The position numbers were made by a program, and so were the translations under genes. From Orychophragmus violaceus (taxonomy: Eukaryota > Streptophyta > Magnoliopsida > Brassicales > Brassicaceae), in contig CM058239.1 in the NCBI GenBank assembly GCA_030180135.1, positions 62,317,823-62,381,822 of the forward strand: a stretch of 64,000 nucleotides of DNA, in the 5' to 3' direction. Below, one piece after another: positions 1 to 10,600 of the stretch. The notes beneath the pieces were generated by a model, which ran no database searches, was not told the origin of the DNA, and was given only the letters and a program-made list of their open reading frames with translations. How positions within the stretch are numbered: position 1 is the first letter of the stretch; every line of letters begins with the position of its first letter.

Positions 1-1795
1 CTGGATTTTCCTCAGGGAATACATCCTGGAACTCCTGCAAAAGTAATTCAATCTCGCTAGGCACAGCCTGCTTTGGGGCAGTTAAGTTCATATAACAACC
101 TTTAAAAACAAGAAGTAAAGTTGTAGAATAACTTCCTTTTGGTTTCTGAAGCATGAGGTTGTTTGTTTGTTTTGTGGCAGGGGCTGATTGAGCTTTGGAT
201 GACTGAGCTTTGCTTTTCTTCATGCTAATCTGATCTTGATGCACTTCACTGGGAGTTAAAGGTACCAATATTGTCTTTCTGCCCTTGAACTCAAAGGAAT
301 GGCGATTGGTGTAGCCATCATGAGTTGCTTTCCTATCAGATTGCCATGGTCTCCCAAGTAGTATATGACTTGCATCCATTGGTAGCACATCACACAAAAC
401 CTCATCTTCATATTTTCCAATAGATAATGGAACCAGAACTTGGCTGTCCACTTCAAGTTCTCCTTCATCATTCAGCCACTGAAGTTTATAAGGCTTAGGA
501 CGCTTCATCACTTGTAGCCCAAGTTTCTTAACCATTGATTCACTGGCTACATTGGTGCAACTACCTCCATCAATGATGAGACTGCATACTTTCTCTTGTA
601 CAATGCACCGAGTGTGAAACAGATTCTCTCTTTGTTCATTTCCTTCAGTCTTGGCTTGCACATTCAAAGATCTTCTAGTGACCAGTAGCTCTCCTTTGGC
701 TGCCATTTCCAATTCAACTTCCAATGGTTCAGATTCTGATTTCTCTTCTTCTGATTCAACCTCACCATTGTCTCTGATAATCATGATCTTTTTGTTGGTG
801 CATTCATTGGAATAATGACCAAACCCTTGGCATTTGAAGCACCTGATCTCCCTGGTCCTTGTAGAAGTCACCTTAGCCTTTCCTTTTGGATCATGCTCCT
901 CACTTTTAACCTTTGGAAAAGACTTGTAATCTCTGCTAAATCCAGACTTCTCTTCCTTGTGATAGTTTGATTTTCCAGAAACATAACTTGGTCTAGAACT
1001 CTTCCTTTTGAGTTGCTTCTCAAACATGACTGCCTTGTGCAACAACTCTTCTAATTCCACATAATGCTGAGTCTCCAGCCTGTCCAAGATGTCTCTGTTG
1101 AGGCCTCCCATGAATCTGGACATTGTAGCCTCAGTATCCTCTTGAATATCAGCTCTGAGCATCAAGGTTTCCAGCTCCTTGTAATACTCTTCTACAGTTC
1201 TGCTCCCTTGGGTACAGTTTCTCAGTTTAAAGTGCAGCTCTCTGTGGTAGTGGCTGGGAACGAACCTCTTCCTCATGATTGTCTTCATTTGGGTCCAAGT
1301 TTCCACTGGATAGTCTCCTGCACGTCTCCTAGCAGTAACCAGTTGATCCCACCAACTCAGAGCATACTCTTTGAATTCTGTTGGTGCAACCTTCACTTTA
1401 CTTTCAGAAGTGTATTCTCTGCAGTTGAACACAAGTTCAATCTTCTTTTCCCACTCCAGGTACTCTTCAGGATCATTAGTGCCTAGGAAGGTAGGAATCT
1501 TAATCTTCAAGCCTGCTAACGGATCTTTGGTTGGAGCTCTTTCTTCCTGATCACGCCTTCTTCTTCTGCGGTGATTTGAATTGGATGAATGGCTATAGTA
1601 GCTTGCTGTTGCATCATTCTCTGGTTGTTGGCTGCGTTCCTTCCTTGATTTATCAGTTCCAGAGATATGAAGCTCTTCTCTAAATGCTGCAAGACTATCA
1701 CTCAACATCTTAGCCAAATTTGCAGTGACTGCTTCAACCAAGGCTTTATTTTCTCTGACCCGACTGTGTTCCTCTTGATCATCAGTGTTCACCAT
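1..1795 (-). CDS. Ty3/gypsy gag-protease polyprotein, N-terminal part, open at window edge
   Basis: Reading leftward from an ATG at 1793-1795 the frame appears open to position 1 (598 codons); I translated several segments directly, including the last 300 bases, and saw no stop. The capsid region is followed by a CCHC zinc knuckle (C-X2-C-X4-H-X4-C, CFKCQGFGHYSNEC, about 800-841) and then an aspartic protease with the DGG variant of the active site (LIIDGGSCTNVAS, about 545-580). Downstream comes the stretch CDVLPMDASHILLGRPWQ and a run leading into reverse transcriptase (LLQEFQDVFPEENP) at the window edge. This order (gag, zinc knuckle, PR, RT) with no integrase before RT is Ty3/gypsy. It packages element RNA and matures the polyprotein in cytoplasmic particles. 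The rest of pol lies outside the window, so integrity cannot be judged. Confidence 0.85.
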   Translation of the reverse strand, partial: MVNTDDQEEHSRVRENKALVEAVTANLAKMLSDSLAAFREELHISGTDKSRKERSQQPENDATASYYSHSSNSNHRRRRRRDQEERAPTKDPLAGLKIKIPTFLGTNDPEEYLEWEKKIELVFNCREYTSESKVKVAPTEFKEYALSWWDQLVTARRRAGDYPVETWTQMKTIMRKRFVPSHYHRELHFKLRNCTQGSRTVEEYYKELETLMLRADIQEDTEATMSRFMGGLNRDILDRLETQHYVELEELLHKAVMFEKQLKRKSSRPSYVSGKSNYHKEEKSGFSRDYKSFPKVKSEEHDPKGKAKVTSTRTREIRCFKCQGFGHYSNECTNKKIMIIRDNGEVESEEEKSESEPLEVELEMAAKGELLVTRRSLNVQAKTEGNEQRENLFHTRCIVQEKVCSLIIDGGSCTNVASESMVKKLGLQVMKRPKPYKLQWLNDEGELEVDSQVLVPLSIGKYEDEVLCDVLPMDASHILLGRPWQSDRKATHDGYTNRHSFEFKGRKTILVPLTPSEVHQDQISMKKSKAQSSKAQSAPATKQTNNLMLQKPKGSYSTTLLLVFKGCYMNLTAPKQAVPSEIELLLQEFQDVFPEENP

Positions 1796-2130
1796 GTTTC
1801 CTGATCAAATTCCAATACTTAAACAAGTAAGATGTTCACAGAAAACACGCAACAATCACGAACTTATCAGAATACCAAAAGACAAAAGTTGCAGAAAATT
1901 CCTGAAAAGTTGCGAATTTTGATCTTCCTAGAAATCGCGTTTCTACTCTGATTCTAATGATTCCAAAGCCTAAACTGGATAGATCAGACTCTAAACTTCA
2001 AGTTCCTATAAAGATTTATCTCTGAAATCGCTTCTAATTAATCGGAATACCAAGAGACAAATCGATCAGAAAAAGTTACGAATTTGTAAAGAAGTTTTGG
2101 GCTTGAAACAACACAACCTTTCACAAAGTG
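1796..2130 (-). other. Gypsy untranslated leader between PBS and gag
   Basis: This 335-bp AT-rich stretch lies between the primer-binding site and the gag ATG of the minus-strand gypsy element. No gene is visible in it. Confidence 0.6.
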
Positions 2131-2142
2131 GCTCTGATACCA
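2131..2142 (-). promoter_or_regulatory. Primer-binding site, gypsy element
   Basis: The minus strand reads TGGTATCAGAGC, complementary to the 3' end of plant initiator tRNA-Met. It is separated from the LTR end (CA) by two bases and fixes the element's orientation as leftward. Confidence 0.85.
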
Positions 2143-2144
2143 CA

Positions 2145-2678
2145 TGATACGATCTTAATGGAGAAGATCCTTGTCCTTTGATGCACTTTGTGAGTCTGGT
2201 TGTTTGATGGATGATAATCAAATAGAATGGACGGATTGAAAGGAATAGAAACAATGGATTGAAAGAAACTTCCTGAAGCTGCGGAATCACTTCAAGACTT
2301 TCGAACTCTGATCTTCTAGGAGATGAAACACCAAAAGAAGAATCAAAGGCGAATGGATATTACACACCATTCAGATCAAACACTTTCAGAAGTTTTAGAA
2401 TAAAAAGAAGTTTGATAAAAGTTCAGAAATGGGTACAAAGAGTTTTAAATAGGAAAAAGCAACAAGGCTGCATGAACAGCAATTAAGACACCTAGGAAAT
2501 ACACAAAGACTTATTAAACACTTAGAATTCGAAATCTACTCATAAGAATGAGTTATGGGCTTTATGGATCAGTAATGGGAAAGGATAATAGTATGTGGGC
2601 TTGCCTCATTAAAAACCTCTCTTGGAAAACCCATTGGGACAAAACCAAGAGGAGGGAAAAAGAGTACAAGTCCACACA
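2145..2678 (-). repeat. Gypsy LTR, apparently shared by two tandem copies
   Basis: The left (3') border is next to the PBS and ends GTATCA on the minus strand. The right border is less certain. I favour 2678, where the minus strand has a purine run ending AATGGAGG followed by TGTGTGGA, directly after a pol stop codon. An alternative TG start lies near 2573. A TATTTAAA TATA-like box on the minus strand lies near 2440-2452. The PBS and gag lie to its left and a pol tail to its right, so one LTR serves as the 5' LTR of one copy and the 3' LTR of another. Confidence 0.55.
2604..2666 (-). other. Conserved 3' hairpin, gypsy version
   Basis: The minus strand carries CTCTTTTTCCC, a stem (CCTCCTCTTGG with CCAAGAGAGG, one bulged C), a 19-base loop TTTTGTCCCAATGGGTTTT and then GTTTTTAATGAGG. 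The flanks and loop match those of families A, B and C in this window while the stem sequence differs. If the LTR border at 2678 is right, the hairpin lies inside U3. Confidence 0.6.
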
Positions 2679-2695
2679 CCTCCATTACTGATGAC

Positions 2696-2982
2696 TTAAG
2701 TGGCTTGAATCACAACCAAAGTGGCTGGATTAGCACACTCAAGTTGGCCCTGGACGTGGTGTAGAAGTGTGTAGAAGGCTTGCTTGAATTGCTTTGCCTT
2801 AGCTCTGGTCATTGGTCCAATTGGTATGTGCAAAGCTTCTGATCCTTGTTCTCCATTCTCCTCAGGTTCAAGCTGCTCCATAGCTCCATTCTCCTCAGCT
2901 ACAAGCTTATCCTTAGCTCCATTCTCCTCTGGTTTAAGCTGCTCAATGTCTTCAGGTTCCAAGCTACCCATGATCACATCAA
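2696..2982 (-). pseudogene. C-terminal tail of a Ty3/gypsy pol, truncated by satellite
   Basis: The minus frame ends in a stop at 2696-2698. It contains an acidic stretch of three imperfect repeats (units like LKPEENGAKD, LVAEENGAME, LEPEENGEQG) followed by IPIGPMTRAKAKQFKQAF, a motif I associate with the end of pol in plant gypsy elements. The frame continues into the satellite, where it finds a chance ATG at 2990-2992, so the true N-terminal part is lost at the junction near 2982. The PPT-like purine run and the LTR follow directly. It is a remnant of an upstream copy in the same orientation as the gag at 1-1795. Confidence 0.6.
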
Positions 2983-4878
2983 TATATGTCATGGATTGAA
3001 GAATTTAGGTGATTAAAGACAACTATAAGTAAATTTATGTATGCTCAGAAAGATAGAATGAGAAGCATGTTATACAAGTTGTTGTTCCTTTCAATCACCC
3101 CCAAGTAACACTACTAAGAGACTAGAAAGAAACTTTGATCTTGTAAAAGCCCCTATGAGAATCCTAAAAAAAACTTTGTAACCAAAACTTCTTGAAACAT
3201 ATATGTCATGGATTGAAGAATTTAGGTGATGTAAGAACTATAAGTAAGTTTATGTATGCTCAGAAAGGTAGAATGAGAAGCATGTTATACAAGTTGTTGT
3301 TCTTTTCAATCACCCCCAAGTAACACTACTAAGAGACTAGAAAGAAACTTTGATCTTGTAAAAGGCCCAATGAGAATCCTAAAAAAAACTTTGTAACCAA
3401 AACTTCTTGAAACATATATGTCATGGATTGAAGAATTTAGGTGATTAAAGACAACTATAAGTAAGTTTATGTATGCTCAGAAAGATAGAATGAGAAGCAT
3501 GTTATACAAGTTGTTGTTCCTTTCAATCACCCCCAAGTAACACTACTAAGAGACTAGAAAGAAACTTTGATCTTGTAAAAGGCCCTATGAGAATCCTAAA
3601 AAAAACTTTGTAACCAAAACTTCTTGAAACATATATGTCATGGATTGAAGAATTTAGGTGATGTAAGACAACTATAAGTAAGTTTATGTATGCTCAGAAA
3701 GGTAGAATGAGAAGCATGTTATACAAGTTGTTGTTCCTTTCAATCACCCCCAAGTAACACTACTAAGAGACTAGAAAGAAACTTTGATCTTGTAAAAGGC
3801 CCTATGAGAATCCTAAAAAAAACTTTGTAACCAAAACTTCTTGAAACATATATGTCATGGATTGAAGAATTTAGGTGATGTAAGAACTATAAGTAAGTTT
3901 ATGTATGCTCAGAAAGGTAGAATGAGAAGCATGTTATACAAGTTGTTGTTCCTTTCAATCACCCCCAAGTAACACTACTAAGAGACTAGATTCTTTGATC
4001 TTGTAAAAGGCCCTATGAGAATCCTAAAAAAAACTTTGTAACCAAAACTTCTTGAAACATATATGTCATGGATTGAAGAATTTAGGTGATGTAAGACAAC
4101 TATAAGTAAGTTTTCGTATGCTACTAAAGGTAGAATGAGAAGCATGTTATACAAGTTTATGTTCTTTGAACCACCCCTAAGTAACCATAATAAAAGACTA
4201 GAAAGAATCTTTGATCTTCTAAAAGGCCCTATGAGAATCTTTAAAAAAAAAACTTTGCAACCAAAACTTCTTGAAACATATATGTCATGGATTGAAGAAT
4301 TTAGGTGATGTAAGACAACTATAAGTAAGTTTATGTATGCTCAAAAAGGTAGAATGAGAAGCATGTTATACAAGTTGTTGTTCCTTTCAATCACCCCCAA
4401 GTAACACTACTAAGAGACTAGAAAGAAACTTTGATCTGGTAAAAGGCCCTATGAGAATCCTAAAAATAACTTTGTAACCAAAACTTTTTGAAACATATAT
4501 GTCATGGATTGAAGAATTTAGGTGATGTAAGACAACTATAAGTAAGTTTACGTATGCTCAGAAAGGTAGAATGAGAAGCATGTTATACAAGTTGTTGTTC
4601 CTTTCAATCACCCCCAAGTAACACTACTAAGAGACTAGAAAGAAACTTTGATCTTGTAAAAGGCCCTATGAGAATCCTAAAAAAAACTTTGTAACCAAAA
4701 CTTCTTGAAACATATATGTCATGGATTGAAGAATTTAGGTGATGTTAGAACTATAAGTAAGTTTATGTATGCTCAGAAAGGTAGAACGAGAAGCATGTTA
4801 TACAAGTTGTTGTTCTTTTCAATCACCCCCAAGTAACACTACTAAGAGACTAGAAAGAAACTTTGATCTTGTAAAAGG
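2983..4878. repeat. Satellite array, about 217-bp monomers, block 1
   Basis: Nearly nine monomers follow each other, recognised by the recurring ATGTCATGGATTGAAG. Starts at 2990, 3207, 3422, 3639, 3856 and 4067 give spacings of 211-217 bp. Two main length classes differ by two bases (AAGAACTATA against AAGACAACTATA). One divergent monomer begins at 4067 (TTTTCGTATGCTACTAAAGG). The last five bases, AAAGG at 4874-4878, are the left TSD of A1. The block matches 25497-27385 at a constant offset of 22507 with only a few substitutions. No gene lies in it. Confidence 0.95.
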
Positions 4879-5346
4879 TATTGAAATGGAGATCAGAAGA
4901 AGAAGAGGTGAATAAGTAAAACCGAAGGGAATTTAATCTCATGGTTAAGTGGTAAAAGGATAAATTACCATGAATCAAGTCAAAGATCTTCTAGAAGGTT
5001 GACTCCACGGATGAATAGTGCCATGAGACAAGATTCAAATTCAAATGGAGATTCCCTTCCCTACTTGCTTCACCCTTTTGTCTAAAGGGGTCCTAAGAAT
5101 TATTTTGTCATCTAAATTTGAATTTGAATGTATAGCCACGAAATTTAGGTGTTTATATGTCTATATATTCATTGTAATATCAAGAAGAAAAATACACACT
5201 CTTTTTGGGAGTTTTTCCCTCATACTTCTTCTTCTCTCTCTCTCACAATCTCTCCTCTAATCTCATACGAATTTCTCTCATGTTCTTCATTCTCACTAAG
5301 TTAAACACTCAAATACTCTTCATAATCTCATATTCTAATTCTAACA
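4879..5346 (+). repeat. A1 5' LTR (468 bp)
   Basis: Begins TATTGAAATGG, ends ATTCTAACA. A TATA-like TATATATT lies at 5162-5169, followed by a pyrimidine-rich downstream region. Compared with the 515-bp LTR of A4, 47 bp are missing between two GATC copies. Confidence 0.92.
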
Positions 5347-5358
5347 TGGTATCAGAGC
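5347..5358 (+). promoter_or_regulatory. Primer-binding site, A1
   Basis: TGGTATCAGAGC abuts the LTR end with no spacer; complementary to the 3' end of tRNA-iMet. Confidence 0.9.
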
Positions 5359-5572
5359 GATAAGCTCCTGTACCTATTCATTTCCGCAATCTTTTCTTTG
5401 AACTTGTTCTAAAATCTGTTCTTGAAAGCTTGTTCCTGTTTTTGAAATTTTTAAACTCTTAAGTCATTTCTTTGGCTTGTTTACTCCTGTGTGTGTTCTC
5501 TGTGAGTTGAGAACTCTTTTGTTCAAACATTTACCTTGAAAACTCCCTCCTTGCAACAAACCAGTCTTAGCA

Positions 5573-6940
5573 ATGGAGAACTCAAGGGTAATCATTCCTG
5601 TGATTCTTAAAGGTGCCAACTATATTGTTTGGGCCAGAATGGTGAAGTCTGCACTTGGAGGCAGAGGTTTGTGGAAGTACATCATGAGGAGCACAGCTCC
5701 ACAGAAGGTGTTGAAGGCTGAAGCTAAGGTGGGAACCGAGGCAGAGGCTAAAGATGTTGTTGAGTCTCATGAGGAGGCATCTGAAGCTGATGAAGAAGCA
5801 TGGATACAAGGGGACCAGAATGTGCTCTCTATACTTCAAAGCTCACTTGACCAGCACCTGTTGGAGGCTTACTCCTATTGTGTGACTTCCAAGCAGCTGT
5901 GGGATACTATTGAGAAGGTTTATGGGAATAAATCAAACCTAACCAGAGTCTTTGAAGTTAAGCTGGCCATCAACAATCTCCAGCAAGAAGATATGGAGTT
6001 TAAAGCTCACTTTGGAAAGTTTAGCTCACTGTGGTCAGAGTTGGAGATGTTGAGGCCACCAAGCAGTGATCCTTTGGTGTTACAAGAAAGGAGAGAGCAA
6101 GATAAAGTCTTTGCTCTTCTGCTCACCTTGAACTCATCTTACAATGGGTTGATTAAGCACATTCTGAGGGCAGACACTTTACCTGACTTGGATGATGTGT
6201 GTGGGCAAATTCAGAAAGAGCAAGGCTCATTTGGGTTGTTCAAAGGCAAAGGGGAGCTGGTAACTGCCAACAAAGGGATGTATAAGGCTGATGAGAGGCA
6301 GAACTATGGAGGTGACAAGAGAGGAGTCTTGATGTGTGAGTTTTGCAAGAAGAGTGGGCACTTGAAAGATAGATGCTGGCGCCTTCACCCTAACCTCAGA
6401 CCCTCATCTCACAACAACCGGTTTAAAGATCAAAGGGCAAACTTCTCTTATGGTGCAGTTGGACCAGGTTCTTCTTCAATGCAGCAATGTGATGAAGGAA
6501 GAGCAATGGTGGTCCATCAAGCTCCAGCCATGATTGATCAGAGTGATGTGGTAAGAAGGTCAGACCTTGAGGCTCTTATCAAAGCCCTCAAGGAAAACTC
6601 TGGTATGGTTCTTGGTACTTCACTCTTTGCTTCAAATAAAATCAGACCCTTGATCATTGATTCAGGAGCCTCTCATCATATGATTAGTGATCCTAAGTTG
6701 ATAGAAAATGTTAAACCAGCTTTAGGATGTGTAGTGATTGCAAATGGTGATAAGATCCCAATTCAAGGCATAGGAAATCTGAAATTGTTTGATAAAGAAT
6801 CTAAAGCTTTCTTTATGCCTAGTTTCACATCTAACTTAGTATCTGTGAAAAGAATAGCCACTGATCTAAATTGCAATGTTGTTTTTAGTCCTAATGATGT
6901 TGTGTTTCAGGATATTAAGACAAGTAAGTTGCTTGGGAAA
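5573..6940 (+). pseudogene. A1 gag-protease half of the split polyprotein
   Basis: The ATG at 5573 opens a copia Gag (MENSRVIIPVILKGANY...), with a CCHC zinc knuckle (CEFCKKSGHLKDRC, residues about 255-268) and the protease signature DSGASHH (363-369). Coding sequence stops at 6940 where A2 is inserted; the first bases of the A2 LTR (TATTGA) add one tyrosine and an in-frame TGA, giving 457 residues. The break lies after the protease and before the pre-integrase domain. As it stands it could yield Gag plus protease without integrase or RT. The protein is identical to the corresponding part of A2 as far as I can see. Confidence 0.9.
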
Positions 6941-7408
6941 TATTGAAATGGAGATCAGAAGAAGAAGAGGTGAATAAGTAAAACCGAAGGGAATTTAATC
7001 TCATGGTTAAGTGGTAAAAGGATAAATTACCATGAATCAAGTCAAAGATCTTCTAGAAGGTTGACTCCACGGATGAATAGTGCCATGAGACAAGATTCAA
7101 ATTCAAATGGAGATTCCCTTCCCTACTTGCTTCACCCTTTTGTCTAAAGGGGTCCTAAGAATTATTTTGTCATCTAAATTTGAATTTGAATGTATAGCCA
7201 CGAAATTTAGGTGTTTATATGTCTATATATTCATTGTAATATCAAGAAGAAAAATACACACTCTTTTTGGGAGTTTTTCCCTCATACTTCTTCTTCTCTC
7301 TCTCTCACAATCTCTCCTCTAATCTCATACGAATTTCTCTCATGTTCTTCATTCTCACTAAGTTAAACACTCAAATACTCTTCATAATCTCATATTCTAA
7401 TTCTAACA
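6941..7408 (+). repeat. A2 5' LTR (468 bp)
   Basis: Identical by eye to the three other LTRs of the A1/A2 nest. TATA-like TATATATT at 7224-7231. Confidence 0.93.
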
Positions 7409-7420
7409 TGGTATCAGAGC
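7409..7420 (+). promoter_or_regulatory. Primer-binding site, A2
   Basis: TGGTATCAGAGC directly after the LTR CA; tRNA-iMet type. Confidence 0.9.
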
Positions 7421-7634
7421 GATAAGCTCCTGTACCTATTCATTTCCGCAATCTTTTCTTTGAACTTGTTCTAAAATCTGTTCTTGAAAGCTTGTTCCTG
7501 TTTTTGAAATTTTTAAACTCTTAAGTCATTTCTTTGGCTTGTTTACTCCTGTGTGTGTTCTCTGTGAGTTGAGAACTCTTTTGTTCAAACATTTACCTTG
7601 AAAACTCCCTCCTTGCAACAAACCAGTCTTAGCA

Positions 7635-10600
7635 ATGGAGAACTCAAGGGTAATCATTCCTGTGATTCTTAAAGGTGCCAACTATATTGTTTGGGCCAGA
7701 ATGGTGAAGTCTGCACTTGGAGGCAGAGGTTTGTGGAAGTACATCATGAGGAGCACAGCTCCACAGAAGGTGTTGAAGGCTGAAGCTAAGGTGGGAACCG
7801 AGGCAGAGGCTAAAGATGTTGTTGAGTCTCATGAGGAGGCATCTGAAGCTGATGAAGAAGCATGGATACAAGGGGACCAGAATGTGCTCTCTATACTTCA
7901 AAGCTCACTTGACCAGCACCTGTTGGAGGCTTACTCCTATTGTGTGACTTCCAAGCAGCTGTGGGATACTATTGAGAAGGTTTATGGGAATAAATCAAAC
8001 CTAACCAGAGTCTTTGAAGTTAAGCTGGCCATCAACAATCTCCAGCAAGAAGATATGGAGTTTAAAGCTCACTTTGGAAAGTTTAGCTCACTGTGGTCAG
8101 AGTTGGAGATGTTGAGGCCACCAAGCAGTGATCCTTTGGTGTTACAAGAAAGGAGAGAGCAAGATAAAGTCTTTGCTCTTCTGCTCACCTTGAACTCATC
8201 TTACAATGGGTTGATTAAGCACATTCTGAGGGCAGACACTTTACCTGACTTGGATGATGTGTGTGGGCAAATTCAGAAAGAGCAAGGCTCATTTGGGTTG
8301 TTCAAAGGCAAAGGGGAGCTGGTAACTGCCAACAAAGGGATGTATAAGGCTGATGAGAGGCAGAACTATGGAGGTGACAAGAGAGGAGTCTTGATGTGTG
8401 AGTTTTGCAAGAAGAGTGGGCACTTGAAAGATAGATGCTGGCGCCTTCACCCTAACCTCAGACCCTCATCTCACAACAACCGGTTTAAAGATCAAAGGGC
8501 AAACTTCTCTTATGGTGCAGTTGGACCAGGTTCTTCTTCAATGCAGCAATGTGATGAAGGAAGAGCAATGGTGGTCCATCAAGCTCCAGCCATGATTGAT
8601 CAGAGTGATGTGGTAAGAAGGTCAGACCTTGAGGCTCTTATCAAAGCCCTCAAGGAAAACTCTGGTATGGTTCTTGGTACTTCACTCTTTGCTTCAAATA
8701 AAATCAGACCCTTGATCATTGATTCAGGAGCCTCTCATCATATGATTAGTGATCCTAAGTTGATAGAAAATGTTAAACCAGCTTTAGGATGTGTAGTGAT
8801 TGCAAATGGTGATAAGATCCCAATTCAAGGCATAGGAAATCTGAAATTGTTTGATAAAGAATCTAAAGCTTTCTTTATGCCTAGTTTCACATCTAACTTA
8901 GTATCTGTGAAAAGAATAGCCACTGATCTAAATTGCAATGTTGTTTTTAGTCCTAATGATGTTGTGTTTCAGGATATTAAGACAAGTAAGTTGCTTGGGA
9001 AAGGTGTAACAAAGGATGATCTCTACATGATTGAAGACACCAATCCATCTTCTGAATTATCTTCTGCTTTTTCTACTTTCATGAGTGTTGATGATTCTAT
9101 TTGGCATGCTAGACTAGGACATCCACACTCTAGAGCTTTAGGACTCTTATTACCTTCTGTTTCTTTTAAAAATGATGATTGTGAGGCTTGTATTCTTGGG
9201 AAACATTGCAAATCTGTTTTTCCAAACTCTAAAACTACTTATGAATGTTGCTTTGATCTTATTCATTCTGATGTGTGGACTGCTCCTTGTGTATCTAGAG
9301 AGAATCATAAGTACTTTGTCACTTTCATTGATGAAAAATCTAAGTATACTTGGATAACCTTGATGCAAACTAAGGATAGAGTGTTAGAAGCTTTCATAAA
9401 CTTTCAAAATCATGTTACTAACCATTTCAATGCTAAGATCAAAATTTTTAGATCAGACAATGGTGGTGAGTATACAAGCAATGCCTTCAAACAACACTTA
9501 TCCAAACATGGGATTCTTCATCAAACAAGCTGCCCTTACACTCCACAACAAAATGGAGTGGCTGAGAGGAAAAACAGACACTTAATGGAGGTGGCAAGGT
9601 CCATGATGTTCTACAAGAATGTTCCTAAGAAGTTTTGGGGAGATGCAGTCATGACTGCCTGTTACTTGATCAATAGAACTCCCACAAGAGTTCTTAAGGA
9701 TCAATCTCCATTTCAGGTATTAAACAAAACCAATCCATTAGTTGATCACTTACGTGTGTTTGGGTGTATTTGCTTTGTGTTAATACCAGGAGAACAAAGG
9801 GATAAGTTGGATGCTAAGAGCACCAAAGCCATGTTCATTGGCTACTCTACAACACAAAGGGGATACAAGTGTTATGTGCCTGAAACAAGGAAGGTTTTGA
9901 TCTCCAGAGATGTGAAATTTATGGAGACAAGAAGTTTCTATGATGAGAAGAATTGGGATAGCTTGAAGGATCTTCCCACATCTCAATCAGATAGAGCAGC
10001 TAACCTAAGGATGATCATGGAAAACCTTGGTATTAGTATGCATCATCAACCGTCTAAACCAAGCCCAGCCTCTTCAGTCCCTGTTTTGCCTTCAGAAACT
10101 CCTCAACATTCCCATCTTGATCATGAGGGGGACACTCAAGAATCAGCTCAAGAACCACAAGAACCTGATTCTCCTACACATGATCAAGCTGGAGCTGAGG
10201 ATAATGAGGAACATGAAGTAGAACCTGAGGAGTTGGATCATCAAAATGAAGAGGTTGAACAGCCGGTTGTGAATGAGCAGCAAGTTCAAGTGTTAAGAAG
10301 GAGCACAAGGGAGAAGAAGGATCCATCAGAATGGAAGAAAACTAGAGTTTACTTCAACAGCAATGCAGTAGCTCATCCCATTCAAGCGGTTTGCAGTTTA
10401 GCTCATGTACCTTTGGAACATCAAGTGTTCATTGGGAAGTTGGATCAAGAACATGTACCAACAACTTATGAAGAAGCTAAGGGAGATAAGAGATGGATGC
10501 AAGCTGTGGATGAAGAGACCAAAGCAATGGAGAACAATGAGACTTGGTATGAAGCTGAACTTCCTAAAGGAAAGAAGGCAGTGAGTTCTAAATGGGTTTT

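Noticed and set aside
2145..2573. Shorter gypsy LTR starting at TGATCC near 2573
   Set aside because: No purine tract precedes it on the minus strand, whereas AATGGAGG precedes the alternative start at 2678. Not fully excluded.
5045..5260. 71-codon frame repeated in each A-family LTR
   Set aside because: Part of U3/R in every LTR copy; its repetition reflects LTR duplication, not a gene.
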